A stretch of 64,000 nucleotides of DNA from Chloroflexota bacterium (GCA_013388685.1 JACAET010000024.1:62001-126000); one strand, 5' to 3'. Positions 35,427-43,817 are shown, numbered from the stretch's first letter. Notes: generated by a model not told the origin, from the letters alone. Made by a program: numbers and translations.

Positions 35427-36767
35427 ATGCAGGAAAAACCCAAAGTAATCGTTTCAAGGACTCGACGACCCGAAACTGCCGTAAAAGGCTTCAACTTTAC
35501 CGAAGCCGACATCCGCGCAGGGAACGACTTCGTCGCCTCTTACCGCGCCTCAGCCTGGTCTGCCTTCAAGCGGCTGCCCCTCCCCGACACCTCCCTCGAA
35601 GCCTGGCGGCGCACCGACATCCACGCCCTGCCCGCCGATAAATTCAAGTTCGCTCCAGAAGGCGCCTACAAAGACCTGTCGCCCGTGCGCGAAGACCTGC
35701 TCCGTCCCCTCGTTGCCGACCAGCACGGCGGGCAAATCGTCCTCCTGCCCGGCGGCGTCAAAGTCGAACTCGACGAAAAACTTTCTGCCAAAGGCGTCAT
35801 CTTCACCGACTTGCGCACTGCCGAAGAGAAACACCCCGACCTGCTGGCAAAGATGCTCGGCAAAACCGTCAACGTGGAAGAAGGAAAATTCTCTGCCCTG
35901 GCGGGCGCGTTTGCTCGGAACGGCGTTGTGCTGTATGTGCCAAAGGGCGTGACCGTGGAAGAACCCCTGCACTCCGTCCTTTGGGGACCGGGTCCCGATA
36001 TTGCCCACATCTCGCACATCCTCGTCCTCGTGGATGAGGGCGCCTCGGTCACCTACGTCCACGAAGCAGCGTCGCCCGACCTCAAAGGCGCCAACTCCAT
36101 GCACGCGAGCATCGTCGAAATTCAGGTCATGGAAAACGCCTCGATGAAATTCGTCGAACTGCAATCGTGGGGACGCCATGTCTGGAACTTCAGCCACGAA
36201 CGCGCCCGCGTCGAACGCGGCGGCAGCCTCGACTGGATCTTTGGCGCCATTGGCTCCCGCCTGACCAAAAACTTCTCCGAACTCGACCTGGCAGGCGAAG
36301 GCGCACAGGGGCGCATGTCGGGCTTCTACTTCACCGACGGTGACCAGCACCTCGACCACGACACCCAGCAAAACCATCTCGCCCCGCACACCACCAGCGA
36401 CCTGCTGTTCAAGGGCGCGCTCAAAGGCAAGAGCCGCTCGGTCTGGCAGGGCATGATCTACGTTGCGCCCGGCGCGCAAAAGACGGACGGCTATCAGGCA
36501 AACCGCAACCTCGTTCTCAGCGATCAGGCGCGCGCCGATTCCATCCCCGGCTTGGAAATCCTCGCGGACGATGTGCGCTGTACACATGGCGCAACGGTTG
36601 GTAAATTGGAGCAGGAACCGCTTTTCTACCTGAAATCGCGCGGCATCCCGCAGGCGGAGGCAGAGAAGATTGTCGTGGAAGGTTTCTTCGACCCGATTTT
36701 CCAGCGTATTCCTTTCGAGGGCGTGCGCGAGCGTTTCCAGCAGTATATTGCTGATAAAATGTCATAA
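35427..36767 (+). CDS. sufD: Fe-S cluster assembly protein SufD
   Basis: A 446-residue SufB/SufD-family protein that pairs with SufB in the SufBC2D complex. The N-terminal helical part contains LPDTSLEAWRRTDIHAL, and the beta-helix core ends in CTHGATVGKLEQEPLFYLKSRGIPQAEA with VEGFFDPIFQRI, all typical of SufD. Sixty bases separate it from sufB. It is followed after 20 bases by an unknown Lys-rich gene rather than directly by sufS. Confidence 0.95.
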   Translation: MQEKPKVIVSRTRRPETAVKGFNFTEADIRAGNDFVASYRASAWSAFKRLPLPDTSLEAWRRTDIHALPADKFKFAPEGAYKDLSPVREDLLRPLVADQHGGQIVLLPGGVKVELDEKLSAKGVIFTDLRTAEEKHPDLLAKMLGKTVNVEEGKFSALAGAFARNGVVLYVPKGVTVEEPLHSVLWGPGPDIAHISHILVLVDEGASVTYVHEAASPDLKGANSMHASIVEIQVMENASMKFVELQSWGRHVWNFSHERARVERGGSLDWIFGAIGSRLTKNFSELDLAGEGAQGRMSGFYFTDGDQHLDHDTQQNHLAPHTTSDLLFKGALKGKSRSVWQGMIYVAPGAQKTDGYQANRNLVLSDQARADSIPGLEILADDVRCTHGATVGKLEQEPLFYLKSRGIPQAEAEKIVVEGFFDPIFQRIPFEGVRERFQQYIADKMS

Positions 36768-36787
36768 ACTGGAAGTTGAGTAGACCC

Positions 36788-37321
36788 ATGGATGAAAAAA
36801 AGAAGTCTGGTTCCAAACACGCGGCAACAAAATCCAAATCGTCGAACCGTGGAAAGGCAAAACCAATGGAAAAAGACGGCGGGAAGAAAAAAGTTGTCTC
36901 GAAAGCGGCAACCGGTCCCAAGGTCAAGACAGAACCGGTGCGCGTCGTCAATAAGATCTCTCCTCCCCGCATCATCAACGGCGAGGAGCGCAAGCCGGTT
37001 CGAATCGGGCGACCGGCGACTCAATTCAATTATATGAAAGCCCCGGGCGCCCTGTATGACTTTCAGGTGGGCGACAGGGTGGAAGTCTTTTGTGACCACG
37101 AAAAGGGACGCGAACGCATTCGCGGCTGGATTGCCGGCATCGTCGTCCAGGTGGATAACAAGATGGTCGCCGTCCAGTTCCGTTCCAATGTCTATCTGAC
37201 AGACGGCTGGATGGTACCCGATCGTATCCTGTGGTATTCGCTCAGTTCTGAACATATCCGCCCCTTGCAAGGCAAAAAATCAACCGCCAGAGAAAAACCG
37301 AAAGCCATCCTCGAATATTAA
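36788..37321 (+). CDS. Unknown Lys-rich protein in the suf operon, with a SH3-like C-terminal domain
   Basis: A 177-residue protein I do not recognise. Residues 1-60 are highly basic and low-complexity, rich in Lys, Ser and Gly, and probably disordered. Residues about 88-160 look like a small beta-barrel (SH3/Tudor/KOW-like): DFQVGDRVEVFCDHEKGRE, then RGWIAGIVVQVDNKMVAVQF, then a GWMVPDRILWYS strand. The last 15 residues are again basic. This build suggests nucleic-acid or acidic-partner binding. It contains one cysteine only. It sits between sufD and sufS, followed by a terminator-like hairpin. The ATG at 36788 has GGAAG 12 bases upstream. Confidence 0.72.
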   Translation: MDEKKKSGSKHAATKSKSSNRGKAKPMEKDGGKKKVVSKAATGPKVKTEPVRVVNKISPPRIINGEERKPVRIGRPATQFNYMKAPGALYDFQVGDRVEVFCDHEKGRERIRGWIAGIVVQVDNKMVAVQFRSNVYLTDGWMVPDRILWYSLSSEHIRPLQGKKSTAREKPKAILEY

Positions 37322-37326
37322 TGAAC

Positions 37327-37368
37327 ACCCGCGGTAAACCGCACGGAATACCGCGGGTTCCCCTTTTT
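37327..37368 (+). terminator. Terminator/attenuator inside the suf operon
   Basis: ACCCGCGGTA (37327-37336) and TACCGCGGGT (37349-37358) form a perfect 10-bp stem; TTTTT follows at 37364-37368, only six bases before the sufS start. It may limit read-through into sufS-sufU. Confidence 0.75.
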
Positions 37369-37373
37369 GTTTC

Positions 37374-38600
37374 ATGTCGCTAAACACCCAAGAAATCCGT
37401 AAAGATTTTCCCATCCTCCAGCGCGAAACGTCAGATGGCGTGCGGCTGGTGTATTTGGATTCCACCGCCACTTCCCAGAAGCCTCTGGCGGTCATCGAAG
37501 CGATGAACTCCTATTACCGCCGCTCGAACGCCAACATCCACCGCGGGGTGCACACCCTTGCCGAGGAAGCCACCGCCTTGTACGAGGAAGCGCGCGGGAA
37601 GATTGCCCGATTCATCAATGCCCCTTCCGCGCGGCAGGTCATCTATACCCGCAACACCACAGAAGCCATCAACCTCGTCGCCTACACCTGGGCGCGGGCA
37701 AATCTCAAAGCGGGAGACCTCGTCATCCTGACCGAGATGGAACATCACTCGAACCTCGTCCCCTGGCAGATGCTTCAAGCCGAACGCTCCATCGAACTGG
37801 ACTTCATCCCTGTGACCGAAGCCGGCTTGCTCGATTTGGACGCCTGCCGAACGCTTCTTGCGCGGACCCCGAAACTGGTTGCCTTTACCCACATGTCCAA
37901 CGTCCTCGGCACCATCAACCCTGCCGCCGAGATCATCCGCTTGGCGCACGAAGCCGGTGCAGTGACGCTGGTGGACGCGGCGCAATCCGTCCCGCACCTC
38001 AACGTGGACGTGCAAGCCCTCGATGCCGACTTCCTTGCCTTCTCTGCGCACAAAATGTGCGGACCAACGGGCATCGGCGCTCTCTACGGCAAAGCCGAAC
38101 TGCTCGAATCCATGCCCCCGTTCCTCGGCGGCGGCGACATGATCAAGGAAGTGAAACTGCGCTCCTTCCGTCCGAATTCGCTTCCGCACAAATTCGAAGC
38201 GGGGACTCCCGCCATTGCGGAGGCGGTCGGCTTTGGCGCGGCGGTGGACTACCTCACTTCGCTCGGCATGGATGCCATTGCCGCCCACGAACATACGATC
38301 ACGGAATACGCGCTCGAACGGCTGGAGGAAATTCCGGGCGTGAAGGTGTTCGGTCCCCCCGCCCAGCATAAGGGTGGGGTTGCCGCGTTCACGCTCGATG
38401 GCATTCATCCGCACGACGTGGCGCAGATCCTGGATAAGGACGGGATCGCCGTTCGCGCCGGTCATCACTGCGCCCAACCCCTGCACGAAAAGTTTGGCAT
38501 CCCCGCCACCAGCCGCGCGTCGTTCTACCTTTACAACACAAAGGAAGAGGTTGACCTGTTGGTGAACGGGATTTATAAAATCAAGAAACTGTTTGGGTAA
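37374..38600 (+). CDS. sufS: Cysteine desulfurase SufS
   Basis: A 408-residue PLP enzyme (group II cysteine desulfurase) that releases sulfur from cysteine as an enzyme persulfide. The PLP lysine is K227 in FSAHKMCG and the catalytic cysteine C366 in RAGHHCAQPL. NANIHRGVHTLAEEAT, NTTEAINLVAY and EMEHHSNLVPWQ are further family marks. The adjacent gene, sufU, is the usual sulfur acceptor for this type. Its mRNA leader is short because a terminator-like hairpin ends six bases before the ATG. Confidence 0.96.
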   Translation: MSLNTQEIRKDFPILQRETSDGVRLVYLDSTATSQKPLAVIEAMNSYYRRSNANIHRGVHTLAEEATALYEEARGKIARFINAPSARQVIYTRNTTEAINLVAYTWARANLKAGDLVILTEMEHHSNLVPWQMLQAERSIELDFIPVTEAGLLDLDACRTLLARTPKLVAFTHMSNVLGTINPAAEIIRLAHEAGAVTLVDAAQSVPHLNVDVQALDADFLAFSAHKMCGPTGIGALYGKAELLESMPPFLGGGDMIKEVKLRSFRPNSLPHKFEAGTPAIAEAVGFGAAVDYLTSLGMDAIAAHEHTITEYALERLEEIPGVKVFGPPAQHKGGVAAFTLDGIHPHDVAQILDKDGIAVRAGHHCAQPLHEKFGIPATSRASFYLYNTKEEVDLLVNGIYKIKKLFG

Positions 38601-38682
38601 AACCGTGTCAGGAGTCCCGGTGTCAAGCATCACGTGCGTTTCGCCTGATATGTGACACCTGACACATGACACTGGAGAACTA

Positions 38683-39078
38683 ATGGACGACCTCTATCGA
38701 GAAGTCATCATCGAACACTACAAACACCCCGGTTACCGCGGGCATCTTGATCCGCACGATATTCGCTTTGCAGACAACAATCCGTTGTGTGGCGATCACA
38801 TCGAAGTCACCATGCAGGTCGGTGAAGACGGCGTTGTAAAAGACGCGCGTTTTGATGGTCACGGTTGCGCCATTTCGCAGGCTTCGGCAGACCTGTTGAT
38901 CGAATCCATCATTGGCAAGCCACTCGAAGAAGTAAAACAACTTAACAAACAACACATTCTCGATCTGCTCGGCATTGACCTGGGACCTGTCCGTTTGAAA
39001 TGTGCGCTGCTGTCACTCAAGGTGTTGAAGGCGGGGGTGTATGGTCTTGGCGAAGCGAGTGACGAGTTGGTGGAATAA
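38683..39078 (+). CDS. sufU: SufU-type sulfur-transfer protein
   Basis: A 131-residue IscU/SufU fold protein. The three conserved cysteines are C36 (NNPLCGDHI), C62 (GHGCAIS) and C107 (RLKCALLS), with D38 completing the zinc site as in Bacillus SufU. SufU takes persulfide sulfur from SufS and passes it to SufBCD. It follows sufS after 82 bases; that gap contains short GTGTCA/TGACAC repeats of no clear role. Confidence 0.93.
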   Translation: MDDLYREVIIEHYKHPGYRGHLDPHDIRFADNNPLCGDHIEVTMQVGEDGVVKDARFDGHGCAISQASADLLIESIIGKPLEEVKQLNKQHILDLLGIDLGPVRLKCALLSLKVLKAGVYGLGEASDELVE

Positions 39079-39134
39079 CTCGACGATGGATGGATAGACT
39101 GCATTGCCCGCAATCCATCGTCAATGGTCAAAAT

Positions 39135-39482
39135 ATGTTCAACTACACCACATTGGATACATCGAAAATTGAATTTGCAGAAATAGCGCCTGCCAGCGAA
39201 TTGCCCAACGGCGAGAGGCTTTTTCTTGAAATCGAAGGCAGGGCAATCGTGATCTTCAATATCGCCGGTCAGTTATTCGCCATTGGCGACGTCTGCACGC
39301 ATGATGATGGTCCGCTTGGGGATGGGGACCTGGAGGAATACAACATCGTCTGCCCGCGCCATGGGGCGGAATTTGATGTGCGGACGGGGAAAGTCATGCA
39401 AATGCCCGCCGTGGTGGATATTCCCGCATACCCGGTGAAAGTGGAGGGGGGAATGATCAAGATTGGTCTACCCAGGGAATAA
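39135..39482 (+). CDS. Rieske [2Fe-2S] ferredoxin-like protein
   Basis: A 115-residue soluble Rieske protein. The cluster ligands are visible as CTHDDGPLGDG (Cys-x-His) and CPRHGAEFD (Cys-x2-His), about 20 residues apart. There is no membrane anchor, so it resembles NirD- or dioxygenase-type ferredoxins, which donate electrons in the cytoplasm. Being the last gene of a suf operon is common for such proteins and suggests an electron-donor role in cluster assembly, but this is unproven. The start at 39135 is chosen by the family N-terminus; an ATG at 39090 would add 15 residues. Confidence 0.9.
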   Translation: MFNYTTLDTSKIEFAEIAPASELPNGERLFLEIEGRAIVIFNIAGQLFAIGDVCTHDDGPLGDGDLEEYNIVCPRHGAEFDVRTGKVMQMPAVVDIPAYPVKVEGGMIKIGLPRE

Positions 39483-39506
39483 GAAAGGGGCGTATGGACT
39501 GCCTCT

Positions 39507-40142
39507 TTATGAGGACTCGAACATTCCCACAATTCTCAAAATATCGAACCCTTCCGCAAACGGACGCTCCGCCAGTGCGCCGTGTCTTACCATGATGGAA
39601 CGTGTCAACTCGCTGTTGAAGTAGTATCGGTTGCGGTAGGTTTCGTATTTGGAGAGGGCTTCGATTTTCTTGTTTACATCTTCTTCCGTGACTTCCGCCA
39701 GGAAGTGGGGAAAGAAGCCGTAGGACGAGCGCACCACATCGAACCCCAGGACGGTGATTCCGCGAAACGCGCGCAAGGCTTCCTCCGTCATTGTGTTGTG
39801 ATCCTGGTGGACGTCTTGCCGCGAATGGGTGAAGATGAGGTCGGGCTGAAAGTCTTTGCGGAGTTTGAGGAAGTATTCCAAAATTTCCTGGCGGGAATGC
39901 GGGAAGACCCGCGTGGTGAAAGGACCCAGGATGATTTTTTCTCTGGGAACGCCCAGAACAGCCATGGCTTCGTAATGCTCGTGCTTGACATTCTTCAAAT
40001 CGGGGTTTTTCTGGTTGTCCGAAAGCGTGACGCACAGCACGTCCGTCTGGTTGATGATGTGATGCAGCAAGGCGCCGCATCCCAACTCGATGTCGTCGGG
40101 ATGCGCGCCGAGGAAGAGGACTCGTTTTCCGAAGAAGTTCAT
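39507..40142 (-). CDS. PIG-L/LmbE-family deacetylase
   Basis: A 211-residue zinc-dependent amidohydrolase-like deacetylase of the PIG-L family. The motif AHPDDIELGCGA near the N-terminus supplies the zinc ligands, and FTHSRQDVHQDHNTM supplies the downstream histidines. Members remove acetyl groups from N-acetylglucosamine conjugates (GlcNAc-PI, bacillithiol, mycothiol precursors) or other substrates. It begins eight bases after a methyltransferase gene, forming an operon. Such pairs often belong to surface sugar or antibiotic-like modification, but no other tailoring gene is near, so the substrate is open. Confidence 0.88.
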   Translation of the reverse strand: MNFFGKRVLFLGAHPDDIELGCGALLHHIINQTDVLCVTLSDNQKNPDLKNVKHEHYEAMAVLGVPREKIILGPFTTRVFPHSRQEILEYFLKLRKDFQPDLIFTHSRQDVHQDHNTMTEEALRAFRGITVLGFDVVRSSYGFFPHFLAEVTEEDVNKKIEALSKYETYRNRYYFNSELTRSIMVRHGALAERPFAEGFDILRIVGMFESS

Positions 40143-40150
40143 GTGACAAA

Positions 40151-40978
40151 TTACTTGGTTGCGAGAATGCCGCCCACGACTTTGGTCATGACCAGTTTGC
40201 CGTCGCGGTTGAACCAGCGTGTAGCCACATCAGTGATTTTGCCGATCAGGGCTTCGTACTCTTCTTTGCCGTTGAACAGGGAGGTCCACAACTTGCGGTC
40301 CTCGCTCAAAGAGGCGCGGACGTACTCGATGAACGGTTCGACAGAGGGGAAGATGATGGGGTTTTCGAAGGTCAGCAATTCGGTTTTGGCAAAGATGCGC
40401 TCGATGGTCTGGTAAATTTCACCCTTGAAGCGGGAGGAACCCGGCATGGGCGGAATGGGTTTGCTCGTCGCTTCCTTGATGATGTCGTAGAACATCTGCT
40501 TGTTTTCGGGCAGGGGACCGGTTACGAAAAGCCGTCCGCCGGGTTTCCCCGAAACAGCATCGGGACTGCGAAGGACGCGGTGCGCCTCCCCAAACGTAAA
40601 GTCCAGGTTGGAGGCGTAGTAGATGGCAAAGGCGCTGGAGACCAGGTCGAAGGTGTTGTCGTCATAGGGGAAGCGCTGGTTGAAATCCATGAAGGCGAAT
40701 TTGATGTTTGGGTCGCCTCGTTCGGCGAGTTTTTCGCGCGCCTTGCCCAGCAGTTCTTCCGAGAAATCGGTGCCGGTGATATCTGCCTGGCGGTTGGTGT
40801 AATCGCTGTAAAGGAAGCATTGCTTGCCCGCGCCGCAGCCAACATCCAGAATTTTCATGGCGGGGGTTGGTTTGAGAACTTCGGTGTTCCACTCGTCAAT
40901 GTTGCGCGTGCCGTAGGTTTCGTGGATGCGGATGCGCGTCAAAAGATCATTGCTGGTTTCCTGGTAATTAATTTCCAT
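40151..40978 (-). CDS. SAM-dependent methyltransferase
   Basis: A 275-residue class I methyltransferase. Motif I is KILDVGCGAGKQC (about residues 42-54), the acidic motif II is ITGTDFSEELLGKA, and motif IV/V is NTFDLVSSAFAIYYASN. The acceptor is unknown; the general look (Methyltransf_11/25 type) does not define it. A strong AAGGAGA precedes the ATG. Co-transcribed with the PIG-L deacetylase downstream. Confidence 0.88.
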   Translation of the reverse strand: MEINYQETSNDLLTRIRIHETYGTRNIDEWNTEVLKPTPAMKILDVGCGAGKQCFLYSDYTNRQADITGTDFSEELLGKAREKLAERGDPNIKFAFMDFNQRFPYDDNTFDLVSSAFAIYYASNLDFTFGEAHRVLRSPDAVSGKPGGRLFVTGPLPENKQMFYDIIKEATSKPIPPMPGSSRFKGEIYQTIERIFAKTELLTFENPIIFPSVEPFIEYVRASLSEDRKLWTSLFNGKEEYEALIGKITDVATRWFNRDGKLVMTKVVGGILATK

Positions 40979-41064
40979 CGGTCTCTCCTTGTTGAAGTTG
41001 CATGATTATACCAACGCTGCGCCAAAATTCAAGTTGTGAATTTTGGCAGGCGATGCTGTGAATA

Positions 41065-41073
41065 TGCTAAAAT
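41065..41073 (+). promoter_or_regulatory. Extended -10 promoter of hisS
   Basis: TGCTAAAAT (TG at 41065-41066, TAAAAT at 41068-41073) lies 35 bases before the hisS start. TTGGCA at 41043-41048 could be a -35 with a long 19-base spacer. Confidence 0.5.
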
Positions 41074-41108
41074 CAACGTCAATCTGAAAACGTTGAACCG
41101 AGGCTCTT

Positions 41109-42377
41109 ATGAAAAAAGTCATTGCGCCGGTAAAAGGCACGCGCGAGTTCTATCCCGAACAAATGGCGCTCCGCAATTTCATCTACGAAAAGGTGCGGAG
41201 CGCATCTGAAGCCTTTGGCTATCAGGAGTGGGACGCGCCTTTTATCGAATCCATCGAACTTTATGCGGCGAAATCGGGCGAGGAACTTGTCAAGAAGCAG
41301 TCGTTTACCTTCCAGGATCGCGGCGGCGATCTGGTGACGCTGCGCCCCGAACTGACCCCCAGCCTGGCGCGCATGGTTGCGGCGCGGCAGGGCGAATTGA
41401 CCTTCCCGCTGCGGTGGTGGTCGTTCGGTCCTTTTTGGCGTTATGAACAGCCCCAAAAGGGGCGCACGCGCGAGTTTTTTCAATGGAATGTGGATATGCT
41501 GGGCGTCAACTCGCCGGAGGCGGATGCCGAACTGATTGCCGTCGGCGTTACCTTCCTGCGTTCGGTCGGACTCAGCCCGAAGCAGGCTCTGGTCTATGTC
41601 AACAACCGCCGCCTGATGGATTCCGAATTCGACGCCCTCGGCATTGCTCCGGAGAAACGCCTCGATGTCTCTACTCTAGTTGACCGCCGCGCCAAAATGG
41701 AGCCTGCCAGCTGGGAGGCGTATGCCCTTGAACTTGGCATTACCTCATCCCAATTGGAGGGCTTGAAGGCGCTCCTCGGCAATTATGACCTGTGGAAGAA
41801 AAACGACGAACTCATTCGTCTGTTTGCCGCGCTGGAAGCGCTGGGGGTGAGAGAATACGTCACATTCGACCCGAACATCATGCGCGGGTTGTTGTATTAC
41901 ACCGGCACCGTCTTCGAGGCTTTCGAGACGAGCGGTTCCCTGCGGCGCGCCGTCTTTGGAGGCGGACGGTACGACAACCTGCTTGCCGATGTGGGCGGAC
42001 AATCGCTCTCCGGTGTCGGTTTTGCGATGGGGGATGTGGTCATTGGCATCATTTTGCAGGAACTGGGATTGGCGCCTGCCTTTGAGCCAAGCCCGGCGCA
42101 GGTGCTGGTGACGGTGTTCGATGAAAAACTCTGGCTGGAATCCTACAAATTGGGCGCCAAACTGCGAAATGCCGGGTTGAATGTCATGGTATTCCCGGAG
42201 CCTGTCAAATTGCCCAAGCAATTCAAGTTTGCAGACAAAATGAAAATGAAGGTGGTTGTTACTATCGGTCCTGAAGAAGCCGAAAAGGGAATGGCGGCGG
42301 TCAAAAACCTTTCAAACGGGGAGCAGGTCATTGTCCGGTGTGAAGCGGTGGCAGACATCATCCAAAATATCTTGTGA
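41109..42377 (+). CDS. hisS: Histidine-tRNA ligase
   Basis: A 422-residue class II aminoacyl-tRNA synthetase charging tRNA-His. The N-terminal KGTREFYPEQ, motif 2 region FRYEQPQKGRTREFFQWNVDMLG, the histidine-binding YYTGTVFEAF and the motif 3 GGGRYDNLLADVGG with GFAMGDVVIG are all present. A C-terminal anticodon-binding alpha/beta domain of about 95 residues follows. tRNA-His lies only 23 bases downstream on the same strand, a striking pairing of enzyme and substrate. Confidence 0.96.
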   Translation: MKKVIAPVKGTREFYPEQMALRNFIYEKVRSASEAFGYQEWDAPFIESIELYAAKSGEELVKKQSFTFQDRGGDLVTLRPELTPSLARMVAARQGELTFPLRWWSFGPFWRYEQPQKGRTREFFQWNVDMLGVNSPEADAELIAVGVTFLRSVGLSPKQALVYVNNRRLMDSEFDALGIAPEKRLDVSTLVDRRAKMEPASWEAYALELGITSSQLEGLKALLGNYDLWKKNDELIRLFAALEALGVREYVTFDPNIMRGLLYYTGTVFEAFETSGSLRRAVFGGGRYDNLLADVGGQSLSGVGFAMGDVVIGIILQELGLAPAFEPSPAQVLVTVFDEKLWLESYKLGAKLRNAGLNVMVFPEPVKLPKQFKFADKMKMKVVVTIGPEEAEKGMAAVKNLSNGEQVIVRCEAVADIIQNIL

Positions 42378-42383
42378 TATAAT
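42378..42383 (+). promoter_or_regulatory. -10 box upstream of tRNA-His
   Basis: TATAAT immediately after the hisS stop, 18 bases before the tRNA 5' end. No clear -35 box is seen, so separate transcription of the tRNA is possible but not certain. Confidence 0.45.
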
Positions 42384-42400
42384 CCTGCCCGTTCGATTGC

Positions 42401-42473
42401 GGAGCCTGTAGCTCAACGGCAGAGCGCCACACTGTGGATGTGGATGTTGTGGGTTCGAAACCCATCAGGCTCC
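42401..42473 (+). tRNA. tRNA-His (anticodon GTG)
   Basis: A full cloverleaf can be drawn. The acceptor is GAGCCTG (42402-42408) with CAGGCTC (42466-42472), the anticodon stem CCACA/TGTGG encloses CTGTGGA with GTG as anticodon, and the T-arm is GTGGG-TTCGAAA-CCCAT. G at 42401 opposite C at 42473 is the G-1:C73 pair diagnostic of tRNA-His. The 3' CCA is not fully encoded. Confidence 0.96.
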
Positions 42474-42478
42474 CAGGA

Positions 42479-42508
42479 GAGTCTCCCGTTTGCGGAGGCT
42501 CTTTTTTT
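42479..42508 (+). terminator. Terminator after tRNA-His
   Basis: GAGTCTCC (42479-42486) and GGAGGCTC (42494-42501) pair with one mismatch and are followed by seven T residues (42502-42508). Confidence 0.88.
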
Positions 42509-42590
42509 GTGGCTTGTCTGCGGAGTGCCAGTGACGTTCATGGGCTATACAATTTATGTATAGTCAATTGTTCACAGGTCATCTCAAAAA

Positions 42591-42674
42591 TGTCACCCTG
42601 AGCGCAGCGAAGGGTCTCTACGGCCCAAAACAAGAGACTCTTCGGTCACAACCACTGCTCCCTCAGAGTAACAA
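42591..42674 (+). repeat. Dispersed TGTCACCCTGAGCG repeat, copy 1
   Basis: Starts TGTCACCCTGAGCG, contains AGGGTCTCT and AGAGACTCTTC, and ends in an imperfect inverse of its start (CTCAGAGTAACA). A second copy lies at 62451-62517. It is in the gap between tRNA-His and the lacI-like promoter. Confidence 0.7.
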
Positions 42675-42722
42675 GATATTTTTGCGACAAGTTCTAGTAA
42701 AAAACTTTAAGAAAACCGTTGC

Positions 42723-42776
42723 TTGACTATTCCCTTTGTTTGTGAAATAATGTAACCGGTTACTGTAACCGGTTAC
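42723..42776 (+). promoter_or_regulatory. lacI-like promoter with tandem operators
   Basis: TTGACT (42723-42728), a 17-base spacer and AATAAT (42746-42751). Directly after come two identical 12-bp palindromes GTAACCGGTTAC (42752-42763 and 42765-42776), 13 bases centre to centre, ending six bases before the start codon. The position implies autorepression. Confidence 0.88.
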
Positions 42777-42782
42777 ATCCCT

Positions 42783-43817
42783 ATGAGAAGACGCTCTTCC
42801 TCAGTAACAATTCGTGATGTGGCAAAAAAAGCCGGGGTTTCTGTTGCCACTGTCAGTCGTTATTTGAATCGAAATGCGCCGGTTTCAATGGAAGTCTCTG
42901 AACGTCTGCAAAAGGTAATGACCGAGATGAGGTACGTGCCTCACGCGGCGGCGCGGCACCTGGCAAGCCGAAAAACACGAGTGGTCGGTCTGCTTTTGAA
43001 TAATTTGCATAATGACTTCTTTGTTCCCTTGTTGAATGGTGTCGAGGCGGTTGTACGTCAGAAGGGATACAACTTGATTATTGCGACCTACCACGCAAAT
43101 ATCCGAAACGAAACTCAACCGCCCATCGGACCTCATAATACGGATGGAATGCTGGTGTTTTCGGATGGTCTTATGGATAACGACTTAATTGCTCTGAACT
43201 CATTGGGCTTTCCCATGGTTCTGGTGCATCGAACGCCTCCGGCTGACGCACCCATTCCGAGTGTCACCGTTGAAAATATCGAGATCACGAAACAATTGAT
43301 CGAGCATTTAATCCGGGTCCACGGGAGGAGCCGGATTTTGTTCTTAAGGGGTCCTATTCATCAGGAGGACTCGGCGCGCAGAGAATTGGGGTACCGACGT
43401 GCTTTGGAGGAAAACGGAATTCCCTACGATGAAGGTCTGGTGTTGAACGGAGAATTCGAGCGTAACGTATCTTATGCAGAATTGAATCGATTCATCGAAA
43501 ACGGTGGGAAGGGGAAATTCGATGCTGTTTTCACCGGCGATGACGATGCCGCTATTGGGGTGTTGCGCTCCCTGCAGGCGCATGGAATTCGGGTGCCGGA
43601 GGAAGTTGCGGTGGTCGGGTTCGACGACTTGGGGTTTGCTCCTTTCTTGAACCCTCCGCTGACTACCGTAAGGGCGCCCACCGAGGCGGTTGGACGGATT
43701 GCCACCGAAAAATTGTTTTCTTTGCTCGAGAACGATTTTTCGGATGGGGTGGTGATATTGCCTACAGAAATCGTGTACCGTCGTTCCTGTGGGTGTGCTC
43801 AGGCGACTTATTCATGA
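42783..43817 (+). CDS. LacI-family transcriptional regulator
   Basis: A 344-residue regulator. The N-terminal helix-turn-helix VTIRDVAKKAGVSVATVSRYLN and hinge VPHAAARHLASRKT lead into a periplasmic-binding-protein-like effector domain. The family's C-terminal VAVVGFDDLGFAPFLNPPLTTVRAP is present. It opens the carbohydrate locus and probably controls it, its effector being a sugar or sugar phosphate. Two palindromes at its own promoter make autoregulation likely. The same exact palindrome is not seen in front of the binding-protein gene, where only AGCGCT within GTGAGCGCTTTCGG stands out. Confidence 0.93.
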   Translation: MRRRSSSVTIRDVAKKAGVSVATVSRYLNRNAPVSMEVSERLQKVMTEMRYVPHAAARHLASRKTRVVGLLLNNLHNDFFVPLLNGVEAVVRQKGYNLIIATYHANIRNETQPPIGPHNTDGMLVFSDGLMDNDLIALNSLGFPMVLVHRTPPADAPIPSVTVENIEITKQLIEHLIRVHGRSRILFLRGPIHQEDSARRELGYRRALEENGIPYDEGLVLNGEFERNVSYAELNRFIENGGKGKFDAVFTGDDDAAIGVLRSLQAHGIRVPEEVAVVGFDDLGFAPFLNPPLTTVRAPTEAVGRIATEKLFSLLENDFSDGVVILPTEIVYRRSCGCAQATYS

